A stretch of DNA of 64,000 nt, taken from Rhodospirillaceae bacterium. Its GTDB lineage: Bacteria; Pseudomonadota; Alphaproteobacteria; Rhodospirillales; Rhodospirillaceae. A program made the translations under genes and the position numbers. Every line of letters begins with the position of its first letter. The first letter of the stretch is position 1. The stretch spans positions 95,044 to 159,043 of the forward strand of contig JAPKDQ010000007.1 in NCBI GenBank assembly GCA_028822445.1. The letters run 5' to 3'. A model generated the notes under the pieces. That model had not been told where the DNA came from. It worked only from the letters and a program-made list of their open reading frames with translations, and did not search any database. Positions 16,326 through 24,968 of the stretch are shown here, in pieces.

Positions 16326-17918
16326 TTAGAATCCCAATGCTCCAGGGTTAATTAAGTTATCGGGATCGACAGTCTCTTTAAGAGACTTCAGCAACTCAGC
16401 CGCACCATCCATCCGCGACTCAAGGAATGGATAACTGCGGCCTATTTGCATATGAGTGCAGCCTCGTTGGCGGAAAAGATTAGCCAAGCCTTTGCGCAAC
16501 TCACCGACCGCGGCATGAGCAGTTGGGTCTGAATTATGCACCTCTCTTGTTTTAAGGAAGTTGTCATCCAAATAGCTTTCAATCATGTCGGTGCGGCGGT
16601 CTTTCCAATATAAGTTCACCTCGATCAAAACACGCGACTGTCCGATCAGATTACTTACCTGCCCCCAAACAAGGCCGTGCCTTTCAATAACGTCCCTTTT
16701 GGCATCCATGTAAGCGTCGATGTCATCGAGGAGGGTTGCGTGAAGGGAGTGTGGTAATATGCCGTGCATAGGCACCCAACGGTCACCGTTGGGCCCGAGC
16801 ATCATGACCGGCGGCGGAAACGGTGTGCCGCGCATGACTTTAGGTATGCTCGCCTCAATCTCACGTCCGCGGTGCGCAGTACAAGCGGCTTTCACTGACC
16901 CAAGCGCAGTATCCGCATCGTTGTCATTACGTCCATCGACGGACATGTGAAGCGTATAGCCAACATCTTTCAGGTATCGTCGCCCGGCCGCCGCGACTTT
17001 GAAAGCCTCTCTCATGCCACGGAGGATGGAGTTTTGCCCTTTAGCGATACCGAGAAGTTTGTCGATATCATTGGCGAACCCAGTAGATGCTATCCGTTCA
17101 GAAAGGAAAAAGGGATCAAGGCCAAAGCATTCAGAAACCAGGCCGAGTCGGCCAACCGAACCCGTTGCTGCAGCAAAATCATTTCTATCGGCAAAACTGA
17201 AGGCTGCGTAACGGACCTCTTGAGGACGGGGAATGAGTTGGAGGGCTATCTCTGTCTTTACGCCAAGAGCACCACTGTCCCCGATAAAGAGGCCAGTTAA
17301 GTCTGGTCCGTAATATCGGTTAAACGGAACTGGCTCGACTTCAGCAGACCAAGAACCCGTCCGTAGTTCTTTACCATTGGCCATGACGAGACGTAGGCCA
17401 ATGACGCTCTCAGCCAGCGTGCCAAATCTGCCGGACCCATAGTTAATCGCGTTTTGTGAAACTCCACCGCCTACCGTTGCGAACAGTCCTGACCCAGTGC
17501 CCCAAAAGGGCGTCCTTAATCCGAGAGGTTCGAGGGCGTCATTTAACTGGTTCCAGGTCACTCCTGCCTGAACTCGGACATACATATCATCCTGATTTAT
17601 CTCGACAATCTCACTCAGGCGACGCATGTCGAGTGTCACACTATCTTCCCGGTCAGTCAGGTATCCTGCGGAATAGGACAAACCTCCGCCGCGCGCCGAA
17701 AGACATAGGCCCGCCATCGTTACTGTTTGGACAGTAGCGCTCACTTCTTCAATAGTGCCCGGTCGCACAACTGCAATTGGTGGCTTGCTTTCGTAGAATA
17801 TATCTTTGCCGTAGGGCGAAAGGCTCGCTTTGTCTGTGATGACGTTATCCGGCCCAACGTGCCGGGCAAGTGTGGCAAAGACGGCTTGATAACCCTGGAT
17901 TGGTTTTTTTACGTTCAT
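16326..17918 (-). CDS. FAD-linked oxidase, VAO/GlcD family
   Basis: Flavoprotein oxidase or dehydrogenase of 530 residues with the PCMH-type FAD domain: RPGTIEEVSA, ARGGGLSYSAGY (pyrophosphate loop), VQAGVTWNQL, ATVGGGVSQNA. It ends VDPDNLINPGALGF, typical of glycolate/lactate dehydrogenases and vanillyl-alcohol oxidases. These oxidise alpha-hydroxyacids or benzylic alcohols. The second oxidase at 46836 is also 530 residues and ends NPGALG; both are followed by GHHTG proteins. ATG 17918 has GGGAAG just upstream. No signal peptide or membrane segment is seen, so it is cytosolic. Electrons could go to oxygen or a carrier; the sequence does not decide. Confidence 0.9.
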   Translation of the reverse strand: MNVKKPIQGYQAVFATLARHVGPDNVITDKASLSPYGKDIFYESKPPIAVVRPGTIEEVSATVQTVTMAGLCLSARGGGLSYSAGYLTDREDSVTLDMRRLSEIVEINQDDMYVRVQAGVTWNQLNDALEPLGLRTPFWGTGSGLFATVGGGVSQNAINYGSGRFGTLAESVIGLRLVMANGKELRTGSWSAEVEPVPFNRYYGPDLTGLFIGDSGALGVKTEIALQLIPRPQEVRYAAFSFADRNDFAAATGSVGRLGLVSECFGLDPFFLSERIASTGFANDIDKLLGIAKGQNSILRGMREAFKVAAAGRRYLKDVGYTLHMSVDGRNDNDADTALGSVKAACTAHRGREIEASIPKVMRGTPFPPPVMMLGPNGDRWVPMHGILPHSLHATLLDDIDAYMDAKRDVIERHGLVWGQVSNLIGQSRVLIEVNLYWKDRRTDMIESYLDDNFLKTREVHNSDPTAHAAVGELRKGLANLFRQRGCTHMQIGRSYPFLESRMDGAAELLKSLKETVDPDNLINPGALGF

Positions 17919-18082
17919 TTGTGCTTCCCACTAAAGCGCTTTTTGAATCAGTCATGCAATGAGCACAGCCGCTTTTAGGCTGTTGGATGTAACAGCATAT
18001 TGCCTCTACTCTATGTAGGTCTATGGGTACCCGCTTCAATTAAATAACGGCGCCCCCGAAGGGCGGTATAAAGGGGTAAATC

Positions 18083-18787
18083 GTGCCGACTGTTTTGATT
18101 ACAGGTGCCAATCGTGGGCTTGGACTAGGGTTCGTTACCCAATATGCAGGAGAGGGCTGGCGGGTCATTGCCAGTTGCCGAACACCTGGAGAAGCCGAGA
18201 CCCTCGGACGATTCTCTGCCGAGAACGGGCAGGTTAGCGTCGTCCAGATGGACGTGTCGGACCATGGTTCGGTTGATGCTTGCGCTGCGCAACTTACCGG
18301 ACAACCGATAGACGTCCTGATTAACAACGCAGGAATCGCCAGTGACGATTTTGCCCACCAAATGCTCGGCGGGTTCGACTTCGAGAATTGGGAGGCTATT
18401 CTGCGAACCAATACGCTTGGTCCGATGAAGGTGTCTGAGGCGCTTCTTTCTAACATAAAGGTGGGCGCTCAAAAAAAGATAGCTGTGGTGTCCAGTACTG
18501 TCGGTTCACTGACCCAAATGAACGAATATCCGATTTACCCTTACGCGACGAGCAAAGCAGCCTTGAATAAAGGAATTCTCTTAATGGCTGAGCAATTGCG
18601 TAATGACGGCGTAAGCGTTCTTTGTTTATGCCCCGGTCACGTTAAGACCGATATGGGACTGAAAGCTGAGGGAGCATCCGTAGAAGTAGTCGACGCAGTG
18701 GCCGGCATGCGGGATGAAATTTCTAACTTGACTATGGCGACATCCGGCTCATTTAAGCGGTACAATGGCGAAACAATTTCCTGGTAA
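18083..18787 (+). CDS. Short-chain dehydrogenase/reductase
   Basis: Classical SDR of 234 residues: TGANRGLG (7-14) for NAD(P), NNAG, and the catalytic YATSK. Arg in SCRTPGEAE after strand 2 hints at NADP. It resembles the short C-factor type and lacks the longer substrate loop of many SDRs. The start is GTG 18083, with AGGGG seven bases upstream. It heads a tight plus-strand operon with a flavin monooxygenase and two bicupins (gaps 14, 22 and 11 bases), so it likely oxidises an alcohol or reduces a ketone of the same pathway. Confidence 0.9.
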   Translation: MPTVLITGANRGLGLGFVTQYAGEGWRVIASCRTPGEAETLGRFSAENGQVSVVQMDVSDHGSVDACAAQLTGQPIDVLINNAGIASDDFAHQMLGGFDFENWEAILRTNTLGPMKVSEALLSNIKVGAQKKIAVVSSTVGSLTQMNEYPIYPYATSKAALNKGILLMAEQLRNDGVSVLCLCPGHVKTDMGLKAEGASVEVVDAVAGMRDEISNLTMATSGSFKRYNGETISW

Positions 18788-18801
18788 GAGGTGTGAAATA
18801 A

Positions 18802-20052
18802 GTGACTGGAGCAAAATCGAGTTATATTCCGACGCGCGATGAAATTACAAAAGCGGCTCATGATCTGATACCTGTCCTGCGTGAACGAGCCCTGGCAACG
18901 GAAAAAAACAGAGACCTGTTGCCGGAAACGGTTGCTGACCTCAAAGCGGCGGGTATTCATAAGATTTTCACACCGCGTCGCTATGGCGGATATGAAATGG
19001 ACTGGGGCGTCCACGTCGACGTCACCAAAGAACTCGGCAAAGGCTGCGGCTCTACCTCGTGGGTAAGCTCGGTGGTCTTTTGTCACTCTTGGTTGCTCGC
19101 ACGGTTCCCGCCAGAATGCCAAGAGGAATTTTGGCCCGATCATCCAGATGCTGTCATCGGAACGGCGTTCGCGGGCGGTGGTCGCATGGAAGAAACGGCT
19201 GGAGGCTACATCCTAAATGGCCAGTGGAAATTCTCGAGCGGCATTAATCATTCAGACTGCGCCGTTGTCGCAGCCCAGGTGGGCGGCAGTAAGGATGACC
19301 TTCAAAGCGGCCGCACGCAGATCTTTCGGATGGCTATGTTATTGCCGTCCGAATACGAAGTGGTTGATACATGGGATTCGGAGGGCTTAAGAGGGACAGG
19401 CAGTCACGACATCAAAGTCTTGAACCAGTTTGTGCCGACTCACCGCACAATCTTGACTGAGGAGGCGACCGGAATGAAGCCTCCCGGTGCCGTCCTTCAC
19501 GATAACTACATCTACAATGTAGAGTTTTCGCCGTACTTTTTTACGCTAGTGGCTGGCCCAATGTTGGGAACAGCGATGGGTGCGCTTGAGGAGTACTGCG
19601 AGTTGACCAAAACCCGCTCAGGACAAATGTTTGGGGAATCTATTATCGAACAAGTGCCGGTTCAAGCACGGGTCGGAGAATCCGCCGCTGAAATTCATGC
19701 CGCAAATTTGATCGTCGATAACATCAACCAATATCTGCACGATGAAGGTTCAGCAGGGCGAGAACTTCCTGGCACTACGCTTTTAACCATAAAACGAGAC
19801 CTTGCTTATGCGTCGCGCCAATGCTTGTCCGCCGCGACACGTTTATCCGGCATGATGGGTGTGACCGCGCAAACCGGTCGTAACCCGGTACAACGACATT
19901 TTAGAGATTGTCGCACAATCTCGACCCACGGTGGATTGCAGTGGGATGGAGCGATGACACCGAACGGAAAGATTTTGTTTGGTATGAAAACCGGTGATCT
20001 CAAAGTTGATAATGCGGTGCCATCACCCACCCTTGACCGAGCGTTGTTCTAA
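18802..20052 (+). CDS. Group D flavin monooxygenase, HsaA/acyl-CoA dehydrogenase-like
   Basis: Protein of 416 residues with the acyl-CoA-dehydrogenase fold in the branch (Acyl-CoA_dh_2) that contains HsaA and 4-hydroxyphenylacetate hydroxylase oxygenases. These use free reduced flavin to hydroxylate phenols or related rings. Marks are YGGYEMDWG, GKGCGSTSWV, and GGYILNGQWKFSSGINHSD. The C-terminal part carries RDCRTISTHGG, the usual flavin-proximal end. It starts at GTG 18802, with AGAGG upstream. It lies between an SDR and two bicupins, which fits ring hydroxylation followed by ring opening. No dedicated flavin reductase is in the operon. Confidence 0.88.
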   Translation: MTGAKSSYIPTRDEITKAAHDLIPVLRERALATEKNRDLLPETVADLKAAGIHKIFTPRRYGGYEMDWGVHVDVTKELGKGCGSTSWVSSVVFCHSWLLARFPPECQEEFWPDHPDAVIGTAFAGGGRMEETAGGYILNGQWKFSSGINHSDCAVVAAQVGGSKDDLQSGRTQIFRMAMLLPSEYEVVDTWDSEGLRGTGSHDIKVLNQFVPTHRTILTEEATGMKPPGAVLHDNYIYNVEFSPYFFTLVAGPMLGTAMGALEEYCELTKTRSGQMFGESIIEQVPVQARVGESAAEIHAANLIVDNINQYLHDEGSAGRELPGTTLLTIKRDLAYASRQCLSAATRLSGMMGVTAQTGRNPVQRHFRDCRTISTHGGLQWDGAMTPNGKILFGMKTGDLKVDNAVPSPTLDRALF

Positions 20053-20074
20053 TAGGCACAGGAGTTTCTTTACT

Positions 20075-20932
20075 ATGGCACGGGCGCATGTCGAATTCGT
20101 TCAGTCTCAGGTTCTTCCGTTTTCACAGGGATTATATGGCGGTGCGCGCCCGGACGTAGAAATGCGTATTCTTAGTATTGATAATGAGGGTGGCGATGCG
20201 TCAACCATGATCCGTTGGCCGGCCGGATGGTCACGAACTGAGCCCGAGCATTTGGACTGCGATGAAGAATTCCTGGTACTCGAAGGTTCGTTAGAGATTA
20301 ACGGTACTCTATATCGAAAGCATGACTATGCCCATCTTCCCAGCGGCTATCTTAGAACCAGCCAGCGTAGTGAACGTGGCGCAGTTACGATTTCTTTTTT
20401 CTCCTCCGAACCTCATGCGATTCCATCAGATTCCTCAGGTAATGGTTTTGACCGCGCCCGCCTGGTAGAGCATATAGAAACCCGAACATATGAAAAAATG
20501 AAAGAGGTCTCGGAATCCTTCGACACACCTGATTGGGATCCGACAGGATCGTTTCATAAGTTGCTTTATCAAGATCCGTATTCCGGCGAGCGCACGTGGA
20601 TGATCGGCATGGCGCCTCACTGGCAAACCGACCTGTGTGAGGTTCACCCTGTTGTAGAAGAAGAATTCTCGATCCTCGGAGATTTGTGCTTCCCCAAGGG
20701 TGTTTTCCGTGATGGTGGGTACTTTTGGCGGCCGCCTGGTATTCAACATGGTCCATTCGCGTCGTGGGGTGGTTCGCTCCACTTGGTCCGATGTAAGGGT
20801 GGACCGTTCGCGACTGAGTGGGTCACAGGCGATCCGCCGGATTGGTACCCTGATTACAATCCGGTTTTACCGCCGGAGTATGAGGCCCCAGTGAAATCTG
20901 GCCAGAACTACGACCGTGAACCCAACTACTAG
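20075..20932 (+). CDS. Bicupin protein (DUF4437/ChrR-like)
   Basis: Two cupin domains in 285 residues. The first contains PEHLDCDEEFLVLEGSLEING; the second, DLCEVHPVVEEEFSILG and RPPGIQHGPFA. Paired His/Glu positions (EHLD...E; EVHP...EE...H) can bind a metal, so an oxygenase, lyase or sensor role is possible. ATG 20075 is chosen because GGAG lies ten bases upstream; an in-frame ATG at 19994 lies inside the preceding gene. It is followed after 11 bases by a second, related bicupin. Bicupins also occur at 38668. Its presence behind a flavin monooxygenase suggests action on the hydroxylated product. Confidence 0.88.
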   Translation: MARAHVEFVQSQVLPFSQGLYGGARPDVEMRILSIDNEGGDASTMIRWPAGWSRTEPEHLDCDEEFLVLEGSLEINGTLYRKHDYAHLPSGYLRTSQRSERGAVTISFFSSEPHAIPSDSSGNGFDRARLVEHIETRTYEKMKEVSESFDTPDWDPTGSFHKLLYQDPYSGERTWMIGMAPHWQTDLCEVHPVVEEEFSILGDLCFPKGVFRDGGYFWRPPGIQHGPFASWGGSLHLVRCKGGPFATEWVTGDPPDWYPDYNPVLPPEYEAPVKSGQNYDREPNY

Positions 20933-20943
20933 GATTCAGAATC

Positions 20944-21792
20944 ATGCCTAACCTCAGCTTCAATTACCTACGCACCGAAGAATTGCCGTGGATCGATGAC
21001 CCTGACATTCCGGGCTTTAAACAAAAGATTTTATCCCGTGACGCCGAGACAGGTGCCGTGACACGGCTGTGGTTTGTGCCGCCGAACTGGGGAGAGGACG
21101 TTTTTGACGGCAAGCCCGATCGTCATTACCACAAGTCTGTCGTCGAGCGCGGTTTCCAGCTCTATGGCGATTTTCCCCATTGGGAATTTAATAGTGTTGA
21201 GGACTTTGAAGGCGACCTTTACGTATTTAGACGCGGCCTCTTCATGGATCGCCCGCCCGGCAGCCTCCATGGCCTAAGGCCTGAGCCCCGGTCTCAGGCG
21301 GGCGCAGTCATTCTATATTGGAACACTGGGCGAGGCGCCAGTATCAAGGAAGCGGCCTTTGCTCAGGAAACCGTCAACGTTCCCTTCGACAAAGACGTAA
21401 AGGTCGAAATTAACGCCTTTACGGCTTGTCGCTTGATGCAGACGGAGACATTGGGCTGGCAACCGCATCCTGAAGTGGACGGCTGGAAGTTCAAGCCGTT
21501 GGCAGAAGCAAACTATGGAGCTGACACTGTCGACCTGGTTTTCATTCCGTCGGATTGGAAGGCTAGTAAAAAGGTTCGTCTTGGGGCAAAGACCAACGCA
21601 AAGCATCCGTGGCTCTACGTCGTGACTGGCGACCTCAATATTCGATTAGATGAAACGGACATCCGGCTCCAACCCGACGATTATCTCGACTGGCCTACAC
21701 CTAGCAATCTAGCGTTTGCAGATGGTCCAGTTAGTGCAACAGGGTGCGTTGCTATTTGTTCGGGCAACCGCTTGGCTGACGTTATATCCTGA
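20944..21792 (+). CDS. Bicupin protein (second of a tandem pair)
   Basis: Protein of 282 residues with two cupin folds. The first has PDRHYHKSVVERGFQLYGDFPHWEF and RPPGSLHGL, giving His-x-His, Glu and His as likely metal ligands. The second half (LGAKTNAKHPWLYVVTGDLNI, LQPDDYLDWP) has few possible ligands and may be structural. ATG 20944 has AGGA nine bases upstream. Last gene of the 18.1-21.8 kb operon; its end overlaps the end of the opposing M24 peptidase gene by 11 bases. Substrate unknown. Confidence 0.87.
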   Translation: MPNLSFNYLRTEELPWIDDPDIPGFKQKILSRDAETGAVTRLWFVPPNWGEDVFDGKPDRHYHKSVVERGFQLYGDFPHWEFNSVEDFEGDLYVFRRGLFMDRPPGSLHGLRPEPRSQAGAVILYWNTGRGASIKEAAFAQETVNVPFDKDVKVEINAFTACRLMQTETLGWQPHPEVDGWKFKPLAEANYGADTVDLVFIPSDWKASKKVRLGAKTNAKHPWLYVVTGDLNIRLDETDIRLQPDDYLDWPTPSNLAFADGPVSATGCVAICSGNRLADVIS

Positions 21793-22987
21793 TCAAGTCG
21801 CGCGGCAGGGTATAAAGGCGCTCAGCGCCGCCCTTTGTGATGAGCATGCTTTCTTCAAAAAACATGCCGCCCCAACCGACTTCGTGCAGCTCAAAATCCA
21901 TATTGAGAACCATGTTTTCCTCAATCTGAAAATCACCCAATGTGCCACCCGCAATAAACGGGACTTCGATATGGTCGAGGCCAATACCGTGAATGAACGC
22001 AAGCTCGAACGTTGGGCAACCACTTTTCCGAACAATGTCGATGGCTTGGTTTCGTAAATCACCTGTGGAAACTCCTGGCTTCATCCCGCCATAAACTTCT
22101 GTCACGCCCGCTTTGTAACCACGCCAATACTGTTCCATCTTTTCAGAGGGATCACCGAGAACGACTGTACGTTGACAGTCCCCCATGTAACGCCGCCAGC
22201 GCATCATGCTGTCGAAGCAAACCTGGTCGCCCTCTGATATCGGGTAGTCTTTAAAGACCCTCCCCGCACCGGCGCTTTTTCGACCGGCGCCGTTAAAGGC
22301 GGCGAGAACCCGCCCGCCCTGCTCGGCAACGCCGACTTCATATGCGGTAACAACGTCCCCCCACGTGCCACCAGCATGAATGGCAGCGAAGGCTTTTTCC
22401 ATAGCCGCTTGGTTTTTCTTGGCCGCCATCCTCAGAATCTCGATCTCGTCCGGTGTCTTAACCATCCTTATCTCAAACAGCAGGTTGGTCGCATCTCTTA
22501 CATCTGCGTCTTTAACCGTATCGCCAAGCGCGTCTGCAAAGCGGGTGTCGTCGAACCCAAGCTTAGCACCCGTTAACCCCATATCAGACAGAGCTTTGGC
22601 CGCGGCTTCAAAAACACCGACGTAATGGTTCTTTTCTACCTCGTCGACCATACGGCGCATGGCCTTTTCTTCATCGGTAAATTCGACATCCTCAGCAAAA
22701 GTGTGAACCTTCAGAACACCGCCATATATCCCGAAGTAATACAGACGGAGATCAGGCATCCATGTTGGACGTTCGTGGAGGACAACAGCCTCAATCTCAG
22801 TTGTGATGAGGCACGGCGCAATATCCGGGGAGCGTGGTAAAATAGCGCAGGCTAGCCACGGAACATCGTAAATGAAGTCCGTATCGTAGTCGCTTAGGTA
22901 AACCACGTTATTGGGTGTAACCGCGATGAGGGCATCAAGCCCCTCGCGGTCCATGATCTCATTGGCTCGTTCACGGTTAAGCAGCAT
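21782..22987 (-). CDS. M24-family metallopeptidase (Xaa-Pro dipeptidase/creatinase-like)
   Basis: Protein of 401 residues with an N-terminal creatinase-like domain and a C-terminal pita-bread M24 domain. The five metal ligands are seen as Asp in CFDSMM, Asp in MGDCQRT, His in IHGIGLDH, and Glu in FELHEVG and FFEES. Family members cleave X-Pro dipeptides, or in creatinase and DMSP-lyase relatives C-N or C-S bonds, so a non-peptidase role is quite possible in this catabolic setting. ATG 22987 is one base past the stop of the preceding CMD gene; a further upstream ATG (23020) would lie within that gene. Third gene in a minus-strand trio with a methyltransferase and a CMD protein. Confidence 0.88.
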   Translation of the reverse strand: MLLNRERANEIMDREGLDALIAVTPNNVVYLSDYDTDFIYDVPWLACAILPRSPDIAPCLITTEIEAVVLHERPTWMPDLRLYYFGIYGGVLKVHTFAEDVEFTDEEKAMRRMVDEVEKNHYVGVFEAAAKALSDMGLTGAKLGFDDTRFADALGDTVKDADVRDATNLLFEIRMVKTPDEIEILRMAAKKNQAAMEKAFAAIHAGGTWGDVVTAYEVGVAEQGGRVLAAFNGAGRKSAGAGRVFKDYPISEGDQVCFDSMMRWRRYMGDCQRTVVLGDPSEKMEQYWRGYKAGVTEVYGGMKPGVSTGDLRNQAIDIVRKSGCPTFELAFIHGIGLDHIEVPFIAGGTLGDFQIEENMVLNMDFELHEVGWGGMFFEESMLITKGGAERLYTLPRDLIRI

Positions 22988-22988
22988 G

Positions 22989-23378
22989 TTATTTGCCCGC
23001 GGCCTTAGCGGCGTGGGCATCGTAGACGGTCTTCATGGTTACGATAGCTTTTTCAGCGGTCGGGAAGCCTGCTTCTAGCCCCGTTAGCATTAGAATCTCT
23101 TCGACCTCTTCCTGTGGGATTTTATGGTGGGCCGCCATCTTAAAAAAGAACTCTGCTTCATCGCGATGGAGACCAGTGAACAAGGAAATAGCGCATAATA
23201 TTTTGACTCTGAGGTCGACCTTGTCCATTTCCCAGACAGGAACCATAATTTCGATCAGTTTTTTATGAAACGCCGGTGGGCGGGTCGCGACGATCCATTG
23301 ATATATCTCCTCGCCTTCTTCGTCACCCCAAAGCTTGTGCGTAATAGCGCGGAAACGTGCCTCAATATCTTCTGACAT
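22989..23378 (-). CDS. Carboxymuconolactone decarboxylase-family protein
   Basis: All-helical protein of 129 residues in the CMD/PcaC family. The core is KVDLRVKILCAISLFTGLHRDEAEFFFKMAAHHKIPQEEVEEIL, which matches the second half of PcaC-type proteins. It lacks the CxxC pair of AhpD peroxidases, so decarboxylase or lactone chemistry is more likely than peroxide reduction. ATG 23378 has a near-perfect GGAGGT. It sits 20 bases after the methyltransferase gene and one base before the M24 peptidase start. The second CMD protein of the window (37142) belongs to the CxxC type. Confidence 0.87.
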   Translation of the reverse strand: MSEDIEARFRAITHKLWGDEEGEEIYQWIVATRPPAFHKKLIEIMVPVWEMDKVDLRVKILCAISLFTGLHRDEAEFFFKMAAHHKIPQEEVEEILMLTGLEAGFPTAEKAIVTMKTVYDAHAAKAAGK

Positions 23379-23398
23379 ATGACCTCCAGTTTATATGT

Positions 23399-24493
23399 TT
23401 ATGCTTTCTCACCGAGGGTCATCCACCACGGGTAAGAACCGAAAAAATAATTTACGTCTGTGCTCCATCCAGTCAGATGGTTTGGCAAGCCCTCTTCACG
23501 AATATTTGAGAAACCCGCGGTTTCAAATATCTCTTTGCGATCTAGAGAGAAAAATAAGGGAATGAATGGATCTTCCATGCGGCGCCCCGTTGAGTCCAAT
23601 AAGAACTCTGACAAAGGATGGTATTGCTCGTTCAGCACCTTGAAGGGTGGCGATTCCATGATCGCAAACCTGCCGCCTGGCTTGAGAATGCGCAGCGCTT
23701 CCCGCGCGATCTCATCCATACCTTTGCGATTCACTTCGTGGTACAGCCAAATGGCCGTCACAAGGTCGACGCTATTGTCTTCAAAAGGCGTGTCTTCGGC
23801 GCGCGCTTGAATAAAGTGAACCTTTTTGTCGCGCTCCTCGGCAAACTTATGACCGTACTTGATCATAGGTGAAGCGTAATCGACCCCGTAAATTTCGGCA
23901 TCTGGATAAAGGTCACAATAAGGGATCGTGCTTTTGCCGATTCCACACCCTAAATCAACAATCTTTTTGTAATCTCCTTTTGGGATGCCGTTGGCGAGGT
24001 CCCAGCCCATCTCGTCGTTGTCGTCCCGATTACACAAAAAAGGGCCGATCATCCAGTGATACATTAGACCAGCAAACGCGCTGCCGTGATAATTGCCGGG
24101 TTGGGTGTGGATCTCTACGTTTTTGTAATAGCGCGGGGGTTGAACGTCTGGATTAAGTGTAAGGCTTCCCAACGTGCCTGGCTCATTACAGGTGTCGAGC
24201 CATTCAATGACGTCGTCCTTTTGTTTGTCCAGAATACCCAACACAGTTTCGAACATCATAGCGTGATCGTTGTATTCAAAGAACGCACCAAACTTATACG
24301 CCGTAGATTGGTTCATTAGCGCTTTTGTTTCGGCCAAATTCGGATTGGGGCCAAGCTTGACCTTCTCATTCTCATAAAAATCGACCATGGCTGGGCCAAT
24401 TCCAGTTGAATTGAACCCCATCAGACCGGAAACGAAATCGTATTTCGCCTGTTCAGTCCGTGTAACCTGGATATCCATCCCTAATCCATTCAC
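23399..24493 (-). CDS. SAM-dependent class I methyltransferase
   Basis: Protein of 364 residues. A helical N-terminal part (about 1-170) of unknown function precedes a Rossmann-type methyltransferase domain: VDLGCGIGKS (179-188), YGVDYASPM, QARAEDTPFEDNSVDLV, and LKPGGRFAIMESPP. It would transfer a methyl group from SAM to a small substrate or product. First gene of the trio with the CMD protein and M24 peptidase. The start is uncertain: ATG 24493 and ATG 24478 are both possible and neither has a strong ribosome site. It resembles ubiquinone/menaquinone-type methyltransferases only in the generic fold. Confidence 0.88.
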   Translation of the reverse strand: MNGLGMDIQVTRTEQAKYDFVSGLMGFNSTGIGPAMVDFYENEKVKLGPNPNLAETKALMNQSTAYKFGAFFEYNDHAMMFETVLGILDKQKDDVIEWLDTCNEPGTLGSLTLNPDVQPPRYYKNVEIHTQPGNYHGSAFAGLMYHWMIGPFLCNRDDNDEMGWDLANGIPKGDYKKIVDLGCGIGKSTIPYCDLYPDAEIYGVDYASPMIKYGHKFAEERDKKVHFIQARAEDTPFEDNSVDLVTAIWLYHEVNRKGMDEIAREALRILKPGGRFAIMESPPFKVLNEQYHPLSEFLLDSTGRRMEDPFIPLFFSLDRKEIFETAGFSNIREEGLPNHLTGWSTDVNYFFGSYPWWMTLGEKA

Positions 24494-24662
24494 TCATTAT
24501 ATTTGCCTTATTTATAACCCTATCGGTCGAGTGCCCCTGCCGCAACCACCGAAAAGAATCTGAATCTCGCTGTGTTGTCCAAGTGAATAGAAAGCGTCAT
24601 AATAATGGAAGTCGAGGGGAATTTACCTACAGAGCCGTCGAGAAGAAGGGGGGCGCAGCTAC

Positions 24663-24929
24663 ATGCCGAAAGACTATTTTTTGGGTAATGAACCATCCGT
24701 TGATCGCGTGATGAAAGTCGTCGTCGCCTTGGCACGAGAGACATACGTGCTGAAAGACCGGTTAGGCATCGTAGAGCGAAAGCTCGACGAGAAAGGTGTG
24801 GTGACCCGAGCCGACCTGGATGACTACAAGCCCACCGCGGACGATGAGAAAGAGATTCTTGAAACCCGCGACGCTTTCGTCGAGAGCATCCTGTCCCCTA
24901 TCGTTGCCCAGCGTATAGACATTGAGTAA
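24663..24929 (+). CDS. Small acidic helical protein of unknown function
   Basis: Protein of 88 residues, not recognised. It has a clear ribosome site (AAGGGGGG ten bases before ATG 24663). It is charged and mostly helical (VLKDRLGIVERKLDEKG looks like a coiled coil) and has no signal or membrane segment. It begins a plus-strand run with the MFS carrier (39 bases downstream) and a hydrolase, so it may assist an enzyme or transporter of that unit. I would not assign a function. Confidence 0.7.
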   Translation: MPKDYFLGNEPSVDRVMKVVVALARETYVLKDRLGIVERKLDEKGVVTRADLDDYKPTADDEKEILETRDAFVESILSPIVAQRIDIE

Positions 24930-24968
24930 TTCACCAACATTACTACGCGATTATTATGGAGCCTTTTT

